This document shows, in pieces, positions 44,030 through 55,847 of a DNA stretch of 64,000 nt. The notes under the pieces were generated by a model, which had not been told where the DNA came from, searched no databases, and worked only from the letters and a program-made list of their open reading frames with translations. Origin of the DNA: Malania oleifera. Lineage: Eukaryota; Streptophyta; Magnoliopsida; Santalales; Ximeniaceae. Location of the stretch: assembly GCF_029873635.1 (NCBI RefSeq), contig NC_080421.1, forward strand, positions 3,534,001 to 3,598,000. Direction: 5' to 3'. The translations under genes were made by a program, and so were the position numbers. The stretch's first letter is position 1; each line of letters begins with the position of its first letter.

Positions 44030-44320
44030 CATATATATGGACAGCAGAATTCGTCGACGAGCCCGACCTTCATCGACGAGTTCTTCATAAATTTCGTCAA
44101 CGAAATCCAGTCTTCGTCGACGAAATTCAGTCGGCTCAAAACCCCCCTCTCGGTACTTTCTCGTCGACGAGGCCCTATGTTCGTCGACGAAATCCTTAAA
44201 GCCTTCGTCGACGAAGCTTGGCAGCTTCCTTCTTTATTTTATTTTGTTTCCATTCCCCTTTCTTTTCCTTCCAAAATGTAATGTTGTCGACGAACGCGGA
44301 GCATTCGTCGATGAAGTCTA
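44030..44320 (-). promoter_or_regulatory. LTR J palindrome cluster
   Basis: At least nine sites, several exact (about 44050, 44115, 44163, 44179, 44206), on both sides of 'aaaacccccctctcggtactttc'. The TATA-like sequence in sense is CCATATATATG at about 44038. Confidence 0.6.
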
Positions 44321-44400
44321 CGGCCTCCTTCTGTTTCTGTTTCTATTTCTCTCCCTCTTAATTATTCAAATTCTATTTTATTTGGGTTGTCACAGTTACA

Positions 44401-44637
44401 TTATATCACAAGTTCTAGCATACAAATCAAATATCCCTAAGCACGATACTAGCAAGCATGTTAATGTTTAAAATGTAGGAAGATTCAAAGAGAATGAACA
44501 AGGTTTTCAATCAAAGATTTGAGTAGGGTTTCAAGGCTTACAAGGGACATTTAGGGGTTGCTTTAGATGATCACAAACGAGGAATTGAAACGAGCTTACC
44601 AAGAGATTCGGAATGATAAACACTAAGGCACACAAGT
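44401..44637. other. Low-copy spacer between LTRs I and L
   Basis: 237 bp with no recognisable feature; it bears the TSD copies of LTR I (left) and LTR L (right). Confidence 0.6.
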
Positions 44638-44922
44638 TGTAACGACCCAAAATTTCATACCATTTTTTTAAAAATATAAATAGACTAATATTCATTTACT
44701 CTGATGCCCCTGTAACGACTACTAAAAAACACCTATGCAGCGGAAAACATAAAACTATACAACCATTATTACAATACTAGAATTTAGTATTTCCCAATAT
44801 ATATATATATATATATATATATGAACACACATCTCCCCAGCATCATCTACTAAAACTACTAAAACCTACCAAAAATGCATTTTTTCTAATAACACTTACC
44901 CTACAGACAGAGCAGTGTAAAT

Positions 44923-45211
44923 AACCTCTCTATCTCCGAGCCTGATATGCTCGTCTAACTAAATCACCTGAAAAATGTTAATTTACTGGGATAAGACAAC
45001 TCTCAGTAAGAAGAAATATGCTATTACCAGTGTGTGGCAATTGAGTTTTCATAAATAATTTACTGATAAATAACTAAAACTAAGATAGCACGTAAAATAA
45101 TACACAGTATAACTCACACCTATGTGGCTTAAAAATATATCTATAATATCTGAACTTTCTATTTAATCATACTTCTAGTATTATAATATATCTACTGTTA
45201 TCCTGTAAATC

Positions 45212-45260
<49 letters not shown>

Positions 45261-45719
45261 GAAAACTACCCTGAAAATTGTATGTCATGATTTAACCCCT
45301 CATGACAGCGTTATGTGGCCCGTAGGCAGGACTTAACTTTGGTTGGCCTACCAGGATAAGTTAACTAATCCTCTATTAATTCTCAGACCGGCCATACTGC
45401 AATCCCTCCAAAGGCTCAGTAACTGGCCTCAACCTCTCTATCTCCGAGCCTGATCAGCTCGTCTAACTAAATCACCTGAAAAATGTTAATTTACTGGGAT
45501 AAGACAACTCTCAGTAAGAAGAAATATGCTATTACCAGTGTGTGGCAATTGAGTGTTCATAAATAATTTACTCATAAATAACTAAAACTAAGATAGCACG
45601 TAAAATAATACACAGTATAACTCACACCTATGTGGCTTAAAAATATATCTATAATATCTGAACTTTCTATTTAATCATACTTCTAGTATTATAATATATC
45701 TACTGTTATCCTGTAAATC

Positions 45720-45759
<40 letters not shown>

Positions 45760-46226
45760 TGTGAAAACTACCCTGAAAATTGTATGTCATGATTTAACCC
45801 CTCATGACAGGGTTATGTGGCCCGTAGGCAGGACTTAACTCTGGTTGGCCTACCAGGATAAGTTAACTAATCCTCTATTAATTCTCAGACCGGCCATACT
45901 GCAATCCCTCCAAAGGCTCAGTAACTGGCCTCAACCTCTCTATCTCCGAGCCTGATCAGCTCGTCTAACTAAATCACCTGAAAAATGTTAATTTACTGGG
46001 ATAAGACAACTCTCAGTAAGAAGAAATATGCTATTACCAGTGTGTGGCAATTGAGTTTTCATAAATAATTTACTCATAAATAACTAAAACTAAGATAGCA
46101 CGTAAAATAATACACAGTATAACTCACACCTATGTGGCTTAAAAATATATCTATAATATCTGAACTTTCTATTTAATCATACTTCTAGTATTATAATATA
46201 TCTACTGTTATCCTGTAAATCTGTAC

Positions 46227-46260
<34 letters not shown>

Positions 46261-46446
46261 ATATATTTATATTTGTGAAAACTACCCTGAAAATTGTATG
46301 TCATGATTTAACCCCTCATGACAGGGTTATGTGGCCCGTAGGCAGGACTTAACTCTGGTTGGCCTACCAGGATAAGTTAACTAATCCTCTATTAATTCTC
46401 AGACCGGCCATACTGCAATCCCTCCAAAGGCTCAGTAACTGGCCTC
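44923..46446. repeat. Three near-identical ~505 bp direct repeats
   Basis: Units start at 44923, 45431 and 45933 with 'aacctctctatctccgagcc' and end with 'gctcagtaactggcctc'. Periods are 508 and 502, and the difference lies largely in (TA)n length. Apart from TA runs and a few single changes (gacagcgttatg versus gacagggttatg) the copies are the same by eye. A 'cctctc' sequence at the unit ends is a possible microhomology. Confidence 0.95.
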
Positions 46447-46645
46447 TCCCTCGTCAAACCGGTCACCTCAACCCAAATTTCTAGGGATCTTGCAATCCCT
46501 CCAAGGCACGGTTGATGAAAATTCACACACTATCTGAGATATGCGGTTGCACTCTGATTTGAAATAGCAATGGTACCGTGCTCTACTGACTGAATCTGAC
46601 TGAAATAATTCATTAGGGTCTGATACTATAAACTACTATTATATG

Positions 46646-46651
<6 letters not shown>

Positions 46652-46694
<43 letters not shown>
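46652..46694. repeat. (TG)n microsatellite flanked by TA
   Basis: About 40 bp of TG between short TATATA runs in LTR L. Confidence 0.9.
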
Positions 46695-46705
<11 letters not shown>

Positions 46706-47714
46706 ATTATCTTATTGTTTCATCATAATTCCAAAATAACCATAAAAATGTAAATTTGATATGAAAATACTGTAAAATCTGACTGAAATAACTATAATAT
46801 TTGAACTGAATAAACTAAAATATCTGAGTGTTATGGTTTTGAAATTCTGGAAATCATGGTATTCTGTAAATACTATAAAATATCTTTCTGTAAAATATTT
46901 GTCTGTATATACACTGTAATTCATAATTCTGTAAAATCTCGTAAAGCATATTTCTGTGCAAAAATATTGTAAATCATGATATTCTGAAAAATTGTATGAA
47001 TTCTAAATTGTTCTGATATTAACTCATACCACACAACTAAATAAATAAAAATTCCTATACTGAAATCTGTATTTTTTTATAATGAAGATAATTTATACTC
47101 TGTAGAATTTATCCTAAAACACACATATATATATTACTCATAAAATTTCTAAAATTCTTAGCATAGCATATTTTCTTTACTTGACAAACTGGACTCATTT
47201 ACTGATTTCTAACTTACGCCCTCAGCATTTATAATTTCATAATCCTGAAATTATACACATACATATTTCCATGTTAATCAATTGAATTTTCAGAATTTTT
47301 TTCATACTCACATTTCCTGCATTTATAAACTATTTATCATTTACCTGGTTTCCTGAGAACACCCACTATGTTCTCTAACCTGCCTACAGTATAAGTTTCA
47401 AAACCCTGAATTCACAACACCCAAATTTAATCATCCCAAACACCAATATAATAACATCTAAAACCAAATATGGGTTTAGAAAAACCTATAAGCCAAATAA
47501 CTTAGTTATCCTGATTTTGGGATGGTTCTCAAACTTCTCAAATCGAAATTCTACTCCGGCTAAGATGTAGAGAATCTCTCCAGAATCATCATGGTAGCTT
47601 CTTATCGTCGAACCAGGGAGAAACGGGGCCAGATTTGTTGAGAGAAGTCAGAGCAGACGTTTTCTAGAGAGAGAAAGGAAAGAGGATTTGATTTCCTCGT
47701 TGAAACCCAATTTT

Positions 47715-47920
47715 TGCAGATATATAGGTGACTTGACACGTGACTTCGTCGACAAGCCATGTGTACTCGTCGACGATACGAAGAAGGTAGTTCGTCGACG
47801 AAGGTAAGAATCTCGTTGATGAACCATTGGGTTCAAAACACCCCCTCTCGGTGTCTCTTCGTCAACAAAATATTGAACTTCGTCCACAAACCGTATAAGG
47901 GAGTTCGTCGACAAACCCTA
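47715..47920 (-). promoter_or_regulatory. LTR L palindrome cluster
   Basis: Sites at about 47744, 47768, 47792, 47814, 47860, 47880 and 47907, mostly with one or two changes (tcgtcgacaa, tcgtcgacga, tcgttgatga). Confidence 0.5.
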
Positions 47921-47985
47921 CTTTACCTCCTTTAAATTTTCTTTTTCCTATTTATTTAATTACTGTTATTTTCCAAGTCTTTACA

Positions 47986-50900
47986 CAAGTACTCAATCGC
48001 ACCACGAGCAAGCTTGTTGATAATTAGGAATCTTAAGACAATAATGAAGCTTGAGGAAAGTTGTGGTCGTGAGCTATGAAAAAGGAGTGGGGCGTGGAGT
48101 GTTGATAATGATGTTGATGTTGTCATGATCTCTCACCACCCAATCTTCGGGGAGACAGAACGCAGCCTTACACTACTCAATCATAAGGAGAGAAACAAGT
48201 TTCACAAACTCAAGCAAAGGCTTCTTTTAATTGATAATGCAAAGACTTCTTTTACAATACAAATGATGGCATATTTATAGTCTTACATGAGCATGCACAT
48301 GACTTGCACATGACTTCTTAAGAAATTAAAGAAAATACAAAAATAGAATAAATAATTTGAAACATATATAACGAGCTTCCTAGGAAATAGTTTGTCAGAG
48401 AAAATAAATGTCTAGGAACTAGAATAATTATGATAGTGGAGTCTAGGAACTTAAAATGAAATAAATGTTTTTTGAAAGATTAAGACCGATTGACTTGCAA
48501 GTTGTCATCCTCTTTCCAAGCTAACTTCCAAGAGAAGCTTCAATTGTGAGTCTCCCCGAGTAGTGGCTGAATTCAAGGGGGAGAAAAGGGGTGATTTTGG
48601 TCCATTATTTCATGGATCTTCAAGTGGTCTTCAATTCCATGCTCCAAAGTTTAAGTCATTTATTTCATTCTTCAAACTCATTCAATGTAAAAGTCCATTA
48701 AATGATCATTTGGGCTTGAACTTCAAAGTAACTCCAAATAAAGTTTATATCCAATGGTGGACTTAGGGTAGTCGTCCACGTGTCACAATATCCGTGAAAG
48801 ATACTCAAGGTACATGTTGATCTCCCGTCATAAGGAAAGTGTCTTTTGTCTTATAAATTTATATTCAACTCAATTAAATGATAGATTTATGATAATTCAT
48901 ATTAGATAATTCATTATGACCGAAGGATAATCGGTCATTCTCATTTCAAGTATAGGTTTCATATTATTCAAGGAATAATATTTCGTGATACTTTTGTTGA
49001 TAATCTGTGGTGGGTTAGATTTGGTTTCGAGATTTATATCTATTTGTCAAGTCTAATTTTTTAATAATGAGTAAAATGTCTAAATATTTCTTAATTTTTT
49101 TGAATACAACATTGTGCTCTCTAAATCTTATGATAAATAATAATAATTAAAGAACCTATTTAAGTTGTAATTATATTGAAAAAACCTATGCTTTAGGACA
49201 TATTACTTTTTAGGAAATTTTTAATAGTTATCAAAAACTTAGTGACTTCTTTAAAATTTATAATTTTATCCTAAAAATAATCATTTGTACTATTAATTAA
49301 GAAATTCATTGCAGTTTTTAATTTGTATATTTAGTTTTTATATGTGCAAAAAAATCATTAGAACATTTGATTCACAGTATCGAAAGTATTCCTATAAAAT
49401 GACTTATTTTAATAGTCTTATTCATGATACCAAAATTTTTTTTTATTTCATCTACTTGTTCACTTGAGCACTCAGATAAAGCTATATATATATTATGAAT
49501 TTTTTGAAAATTTTATAAAAACAAAAACGGCCCTCCTACCTCTCTTTGTTTTCTCTTCCTCTTTCTTGTGACTATTTAAATGTATCGTCATCTCAAAGTA
49601 AATTGTCGTTACCAACTGAAAGTAGTAGAACATATGTATTACATATACTTGTATTTCATAATAGTAATAATAAGGGGAAAAAAATATTGACCTTAAGGTT
49701 TGAGAAAAGGACATGTAACTTTTTTAAAGTTTCAAAAATCCAATAGGCTTCACCTAACATTTAATTTTATGACACTTATATTTTTCAAAAGACTTATCTT
49801 TCTATCAAAGTAAGGAAAAGTTCGTATCTTTTAAACAATCCTTAAGACAAGTTTATGAATTTTTTAAAATTTCAAGAAAGTTTCTTAAGATTTTTAAACC
49901 TTATAAGAAATCTGCATCTTTTAATGAAACTTCAAAAGGACCAATGTCTTTATCCTAATAATCAATAGGGTAAAAGACACTAATGTTCCCTAAAATTTGA
50001 CAAAAACCTTTCTTGAGATTTTAAAAACCTCATTGACTTCCCATGGAATTTCAAAATATCACAAAACTCCCTTAAGATTTGTCAAAATGACACAAATTTC
50101 TTCTCAAAAAACATATGTATATTTTTTTTACAAAGCACAACTAGAAGTTTGTGTTTTTTTGACATTTTTTTAAAAAAAAGAGTCTAAAATTCTTGAAATC
50201 TCAAAAACGATCCCTAAAATTTTTAAAATCTCAAGCAAGATTCCCATCTTTTTACCGTAATTAATAATAATTATTTAGCAAGATAACAATAAAAGTGAGT
50301 TTTAGGTTAATTTATCATTTCAAAAGCTTTAAATTTCATTTTCATTAATTAAAACTTGTGTTTACGTAAACACTCGTAAGAGAGGGTTGTTGCGTTGTGA
50401 GTTTTGAAGAACCTTTTGTGATCAATTAATAAGAATAATAATCTATAAATTTCGATAATTTTTATTTTCAACTAAAGTTAGAATTATCATGTTAGGGTTT
50501 TTGATTTAAAATTTAAAATATTAAAAAGGATATGAAAACTTTTATTAAAAAATAAATTATATTTTTAACACATGACTTTCACTTCGAGACAGATTGGGGC
50601 ATTTCGGCGGAGATGAATCATTAATTAATGAATTAGCTAATTAATTAGTGCTTCAAATTAAAAGATTACTACATGAGAATAAAGTTCAAGTTTTGAGTGG
50701 CTCCATATGTACTGTATTTTTTTTTCTAATTATTAATTAGTCTAATTAATTAATGGTAATTAATGACGACTTCTATCTTCTTGTTGGGATTATCAAGCGC
50801 AGGTTACAGAGATCCAGTCTATTATAATTTTAATTATTTTTAGTAAATTATCTTAACTCCATCGTGTGTATATAGTAATTATATATAATTCATTATACGG

Positions 50901-51149
50901 CATATTTTTAAATAATAAATAAAATAAAATGCACCTTCATTCTTTTAGTTTTTTACTTTACTGACCACGTTTCCCTGCAAGGTAGTGCATAATTAATAGT
51001 TAACAAAGAAACGAGTAATCTAGGTTTAACTTATATCCGATTAGGTGCTAGTACCGTTTAAGTTGCGATGCATAGTTGGATTGTATTTATTTTTTTTTTT
51101 TAAGAAAAGATTGTTTAATTTGAATGGTTACTAAATAGAAGTTGTCTTT
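47986..51149. other. Low-copy AT-rich DNA with degenerate repeats
   Basis: No gene is supported. 49190-50260 consists largely of degenerate units such as 'tcaaaaacttagtgacttcttt', 'cttgagattttaaaaacctc' and 'aagattcccatctttttacc', also seen at 39640-39960 and 60640-60790. The frame at 48563-48766 has no recognisable domain and I do not call it a gene. Confidence 0.5.
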
Positions 51150-52208
51150 GAATTAGTTAACTGAATAATGAATCATATGGGCTTGAGAGATCTTAAAAAA
51201 GTTCAAAAATCGCTTTTCATGAAATTTACCTTCAGACTGTTCATTTCTAATTATCTATGGTCAGGTTTTTTCAGGGCTAAATATTACCGAAATGATCATT
51301 TATTTGTAAGGAAAGAGAGACCAAATGACTCTCGGTTCTAAAAATCAGTGATGACTATTATTCCAGAAGTTATGTAATGTTAAAATTTTGGTGAGAGGTG
51401 AGAACTTTTCTTTTTGGTTCGATAGGTGACTTACATCAGGACCATTAGCAGTACGTATTGAGGAACAACTAGAACTCTGATTTATTAATGGAATTAGTTG
51501 AGGCCGATAGAACAATGAAAATCTTGCATAATATGCGAGCTGGTAAAAGCGGTCAGGATATATTCATATGGAAGCTTGCCCCTGATGACAATTTCTCTAT
51601 AAAAACGACATGGGAAGCAGTAAGGAGCATAAGTGATAATTTGGAGTGAAATGACTGGTTTTGACATTCTCTATTGCCTAGAAGAATCTCAATGTGTTTA
51701 TGAAAAACCTAATTTAGATGCTTGACAATAGATGATAGAATTCAGGCCAAAGAAATATCGATAGCTTCGGCTTGTGATTGTTGCGTGCAGAGAAGTTAGG
51801 AAAACTCTAATCACATTCTTTCTTTAGGCGAGGTAGCTTTAGAGGTTTTGCATCTGGCTAGTGTGGTGTTGGGGATTCCTTTCCAACGATTAATTTCCTG
51901 GAAAAACAGAATTGCAAACTGGCTTCACTATGCTCGAAAATCATCTATTAAAGGTATTTTAATCGGTCTGATTCCGTGTTTGATTATGTGGTGCCTTTGG
52001 AATCAAAGATACAAAGCGAGAATGGAAGGAGTTTATCAAAGTGCGGATCAGACGTGGAGAAGTGTTCGATATTGGGTTAGTTCTTTAATTGAGAGCTCTA
52101 ATTCTTTTTGAAAATTGAAGATATTAGACATTACGATTTTGAAAGAGTTTCAAATTCAGTATCATGGAGTTTGCGTCAAGTCAGGAAAAATTATTGCGTG
52201 GGCTAAAC
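51150..52208 (+). pseudogene. LINE remnant, RT end and zf-RVT region
   Basis: The plus strand in shifting frames encodes a plant L1-type LINE's region after RT: 'GLRDLKKVQKSLFMKF', 'IFIWKLAPDDNFSIKTTWEA', 'LLPRRISMCL' and 'DDRIQAKEISIASACDCC'. An open stretch (51848-52111) then has 'GLIPCLIMWCLWNQRYKARM', typical of the zf-RVT domain tail. Many stops are present. It is split at 52208 by LTR M and continues at 54311. Confidence 0.82.
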
Positions 52209-52274
52209 TGTGACAACCCAAATAATAATGGGATTTAAATAATAAAGAGGAAGGGAAACGAAAATAGTAACAGA

Positions 52275-52546
52275 AGGAGGAAGTGGAGTTCGTTGACAAC
52301 ATTACACTTTGCAAGGAATAACAGAGGGAAATTATCTAGGTCTCATCGACGAACACAAGGGATTCGTCCATGAGGGTATAAGAGAACCTAGTCGACGAAG
52401 ACAAGATTCGTCAACGAGAAGATACCGAGAGAGGGTTTTAGGGAAGCCTGAAATTCATCGACGAAGGTACAGGTTCGTCGATGAACTTTCTACAGGATTC
52501 GTTCACCAGATGACGTGTCTCGTCGAAAAATCCGGTCCTATAAATA
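52275..52546 (+). promoter_or_regulatory. LTR M palindromes and TATA box
   Basis: Decayed inverted pairs (ctcatcgacgaa...attcgtccatgag; tagtcgacgaag...attcgtcaacgag) precede TATAAATA at 52539. The spacing matches LTR P, with several sites carrying point changes. Confidence 0.55.
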
Positions 52547-53269
52547 TCAAAAACCCGGATTTAAACGTCAAAATTTAGAAAAATCTCACACACTCTCTCT
52601 CTCTCCCTTCGGCTCCCTCCTCTTCTTCCTTCGATTTCGGGCCGGACTTTCGCCAGTTCAAGGATATGAAGCCACCACGACACTCCGGGGGAAGTTCTCT
52701 CCAAATCTGCCGGAGCGGATCATCGGTGGAACTCCGTTGGAAATCATCCCTGAGTTGAGGTAAGGTTTTTTATGTCAAATTTGATCCTACTATAGTTATA
52801 AGAAATGATATTCGCATGAAAATACTGAAGTTTAGTACTGGGATTTTTCATTTTCAGGGTATTGATCAGGAAATTCTACGGGTGTGAGTCTAGAATTTAT
52901 AGGGCCACGCAAGGGAATAAACTAAAGCAGTTATTTTCCATGCAAATCATTATTATGTATGAGTAAACTTATTTTTAGGAAAGCATGTATTATATCTGTA
53001 TATTACAAAGGAAATGCACGTTTGGGAAAATACTGATATTATGTTGAAATGTATATATGTATGTATGAGATGCCAGAAATTATGATTTTTAGAATACAAT
53101 GTATGGCTTTATACGGCAAATGTGTGGCATGAATATTACTTTACATGAAATGTATTACGATATGACTTTGTTACGAATGAAGCATGTTTTCAGGAATATG
53201 AAATGTTACAGTGCAAAATGATGTTGAAAATACATGATAATTGATTTATTTTCAGAATAATATTTATGA

Positions 53270-53415
53270 AATGTTCAGCGCGAGGCCGTATATATGGAAT
53301 TATTTCGGCGGGAGGCCGTATTTATGAAATGTTCGGCACGAGGTCGTATTTATGAAATATTCGGCGCGAGGCCGTATTTATGAAATGATTTCGGCACGAG
53401 ACCGTATTTATGAAA
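53270..53415. repeat. LTR M minisatellite, five units
   Basis: About 28 bp units TTCGGCGCGAGGCCGTATTTATGAAATG with variants such as ggcgggaggccg and ggcacgaggtcg. Confidence 0.85.
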
Positions 53416-54310
53416 TTATGAAAGATACAATATTATCATGTATTATACATTATCAGAACCCGGATGTTAGTTTAGTTGAGTTCAAGAGCATTGTACCGTA
53501 GCTTATAGATCAGATACCTATGATTAGATTGGTGCTAACCACCACACGCGGAGGTGGGAGATAAATAATCTATGTGGCTCTCAGTAGAGTGTGGACGTCT
53601 ACCTAGAAGTCCGGACCAAGGTGTGGCAAGTCCATCATACTTACAGACATTTTTGACTCAGTAGTGATCGGCCAGTCATTCTCGGGTCCCACCTTCGGGC
53701 TGCACAATCCGTCATGGGGGTAAATATATGACATCAGCTAACTATTCATCTTGGGTATGTTTTCAGTATTATCAGTTATAATAGATGTTTTATGTACGAT
53801 ATGATTTATTAGCAAATATGAAAGTATATGATTATTTAGTACGATATGATGAACGTTTACAGAAATATGAAATGTACTGCATATGTATAATTGCCTTAAA
53901 TGTTCATATTGTCACACAACTGTATTTAGTTTATTTTCCCTTACTGAGAAGTGTCTCGCCCCTGAACCTAATTAATTTTTCAAGAGATCCAGAGAGATCG
54001 GCGGGTCGTGGCCACCGTTGAGCTTGTTGAGCTTCCCTACTAGAAGGGTAAGCGTTGATCTAGGATCACTGGATTTTGTTGTATGATCCTAGGGTTATTT
54101 TGATGTTTTGGAGATTGTATTCAAATACTGTATTTTGGGAATTTAGTAGACTCTGGTATTATGTAATTGATGGTTTGATGGATGTAAATTATTTTTACTG
54201 CTGCTTAGGTTTCTGCTGTTTTATGTCAAGCTATCCCCGCTACCCACGGGTTCGGGTTGATGTTATTATTATTTATGTTTATTATGTGATAAGTTAAGCA
54301 GGACGTTACA

Positions 54311-55075
54311 TAAACCCTCAGCAGGGTGGATAAAACTTAATTTTGATGGGAGCTGTAGGGGCAATCCGGGTACTTCAGGTGGTGAAGGAATCATTCGGGA
54401 TTGCCATGACATGGTGAAAGCGACTTTTTCAAGCTATTTTGGCAATGGTACAAATAATAGTGCGGAATTAAAAGCAATTTTGGAAGGAATTCATTTATGC
54501 AAACAACTTCATTATTTTAATATGATTATTGAAAGTGACTTGCGAATTGTTATTTATTGGTTTCAGAAATGTAGATGTACTTTGTGGTATCTTTGGAATT
54601 TTTGAGAGGACCTCGTGTCGGAATTAGAATGAGTGAATTTCATGGTGATCCGTCAATATAGGGAAGGCAATAGTGTGATTGATTTTTTTGCTAGAGAAAG
54701 AGAAATGAGAAACAATGTCATCTACGAAGAACAACATATTTTACCACGTTCTCTGAAATGTATCCTTTGGATGGATAGATTGGGTCTCACTTCCTTTCGT
54801 CATTAGTTCATCCTCTCGATTCTTGTTTGATCGGTTTAGATTTTAGTTTATTTTTTATTTTTGCTTTGATAGGCCTACTTAGATTTTTCTTACTTAGTTT
54901 TGTTTGAATTTGTAATCCTGTTTTGGTTGGTCGTTGGTATTGTTTTTTAGAGACATTTAATGATTTTTATCTGTAATCTCCCAATGCTTGTCTTGTAACC
55001 ACGGTATTACTGTACCAAAAGTGAGAGTATATCAATAAATAATTGAAGGTACCACCCTCCTTTAGCTAAAAAAAA
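54311..55075 (+). pseudogene. LINE remnant, RNase H domain and 3' tail
   Basis: Open segments encode KPSAGWIKLNFDGSCRGNPG, then 'GGEGIIRDCHDMVKATF' and 'TNNSAELKAILEGIHLCKQL', then 'IESDLRIVIYWF'. This is a type I RNase H (RVT_3) as carried at the end of many plant LINEs; the acidic residues D (FDGS), E (SAEL) and D (ESDL) are present. A stop follows at about 54605. The 3' UTR ends with a short A-rich tail (ctaaaaaaaatag, about 55068). It is the continuation of 51150-52208 beyond LTR M. Confidence 0.85.
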
Positions 55076-55847
55076 TAGATATCAAAGTATTTAATCGCAG
55101 CTTTAAATTTTCTTTAAATTCATCTAATAGAGAAAGACAAGAAAACCAATTTAGTGGTTTTTTTCTTCTTCTTTTTTTACCCCTTATAAAAAAATGCAAA
55201 TGACAATACTTAATTGATTAAAAGTAAAATAATAAATTTTATTTTTGTACAGCAATAAATTATATTTTTATTAATTAATTGTATGGCAAAAAAATATTAT
55301 TTGTGTTAATTTAAGACTTTAATTTGTGCAATTACTGATTAATTTTTTCAAAATATATATACTCCTAAGTATTAAGAAGGTTAAAATTAAAAAACAACAC
55401 ATGTTCAAATATTAGATACCAAACAAGTGAGATAATTCAGATTTTAGATTCATTGAGCAATTCAAATTCAATTCAAAATTGATTCACAAAATTAGATTTG
55501 AATCCAGTACTCAACACTAACACTTAATTTTACCAAACAATGCCTTATTTTCAAATTTTCACATATGCCTACAATTTGTAGAGCACAAACACAAACTATG
55601 CCTTAATTTCAATATTACTAACTCTTTTTAAAGAGAAAAATATGAGGGCACTAATCAAATTGCTCGTAAGCTTAACAAGTTGGGTATTCAACTACTTATC
55701 TAAAATAAACCTAACCTAAAATTAGATTAGACTCGAACCTTGATTTTTGAAAGAATGAAAATTTGAAAATAGGTTAAGACGAGTACCACCTATTTGCAAA
55801 GAATTTGATTTAAGAAATACTTATAATGACAGTTTCTCGAGGTACGA
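55076..55847. other. AT-rich spacer, no gene seen
   Basis: No open frame of interest or repeat end; the right end carries the TSD of LTR O. Confidence 0.5.

Larger units (their letters stand above)
42191..44394 (-). mobile_element. Solo LTR J (2.2 kb)
   Basis: Plus reading starts TGTCGTGACCCTC and ends GGGTTGTCACA, flanked by a perfect TSD GTTAC (42186-42190 and 44395-44399). It has 'cacccatgggtaacgg' near the start, the GC-rich block (about 42775-42835) and an eight-unit array (43083-43275). A GA run (43975-43992) and a palindrome cluster (44045-44320) complete the plan. It is inserted one base from the end of LTR I. Confidence 0.92.
40181..44400 (-). mobile_element. Solo LTR I (about 2.0 kb net), with solo LTR J at its last base
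   Basis: Plus reading starts TGTAATGACCTGC at 40181 and runs to gggtcgttac at 42190. The final 'a' of the expected CGTTACA end lies at 44400 after LTR J and its TSD copy. Flanks ttaga (40176-40180) and ttata (44401-44405) are a TSD with one mismatch. It has a TA run (40209-40250), the GC-rich block (about 40830-40880), TATAAATA in sense (41866-41859) and palindromes (41875-42110). Confidence 0.85.
44638..47985 (-). mobile_element. Solo LTR L (3.3 kb) with internal triplication
   Basis: Plus reading starts TGTAACGACCCAAAATTTC and ends CAAGTCTTTACA, flanked by a perfect TSD CAAGT (44633-44637 and 47986-47990). The extra length relative to its relatives is due to three tandem ~505 bp copies (44923-46446). 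It also has a TG microsatellite (46652-46694), a weak TATA-like 'gatatatagg' (about 47718) and palindromes (47740-47920). Confidence 0.92.
52209..54310 (+). mobile_element. Solo LTR M (2.1 kb) inside the LINE
   Basis: Starts TGTGACAACCCAAATAATAATG and ends GGACGTTACA, with a perfect TSD TAAAC (52204-52208 and 54311-54315). Same subfamily as LTR P. Palindromes lie at 52275-52530, TATAAATA at 52539-52546, a CT leader, a 'ttcggcgcgaggccgtatttatg' array (53270-53415) and the GC-rich block (about 53680-53735). Confidence 0.93.

Noticed and set aside
48563-48766. 67-codon plus-strand frame in low-copy DNA
   Set aside because: No domain, no promoter or splice context, short; not distinguishable from chance.
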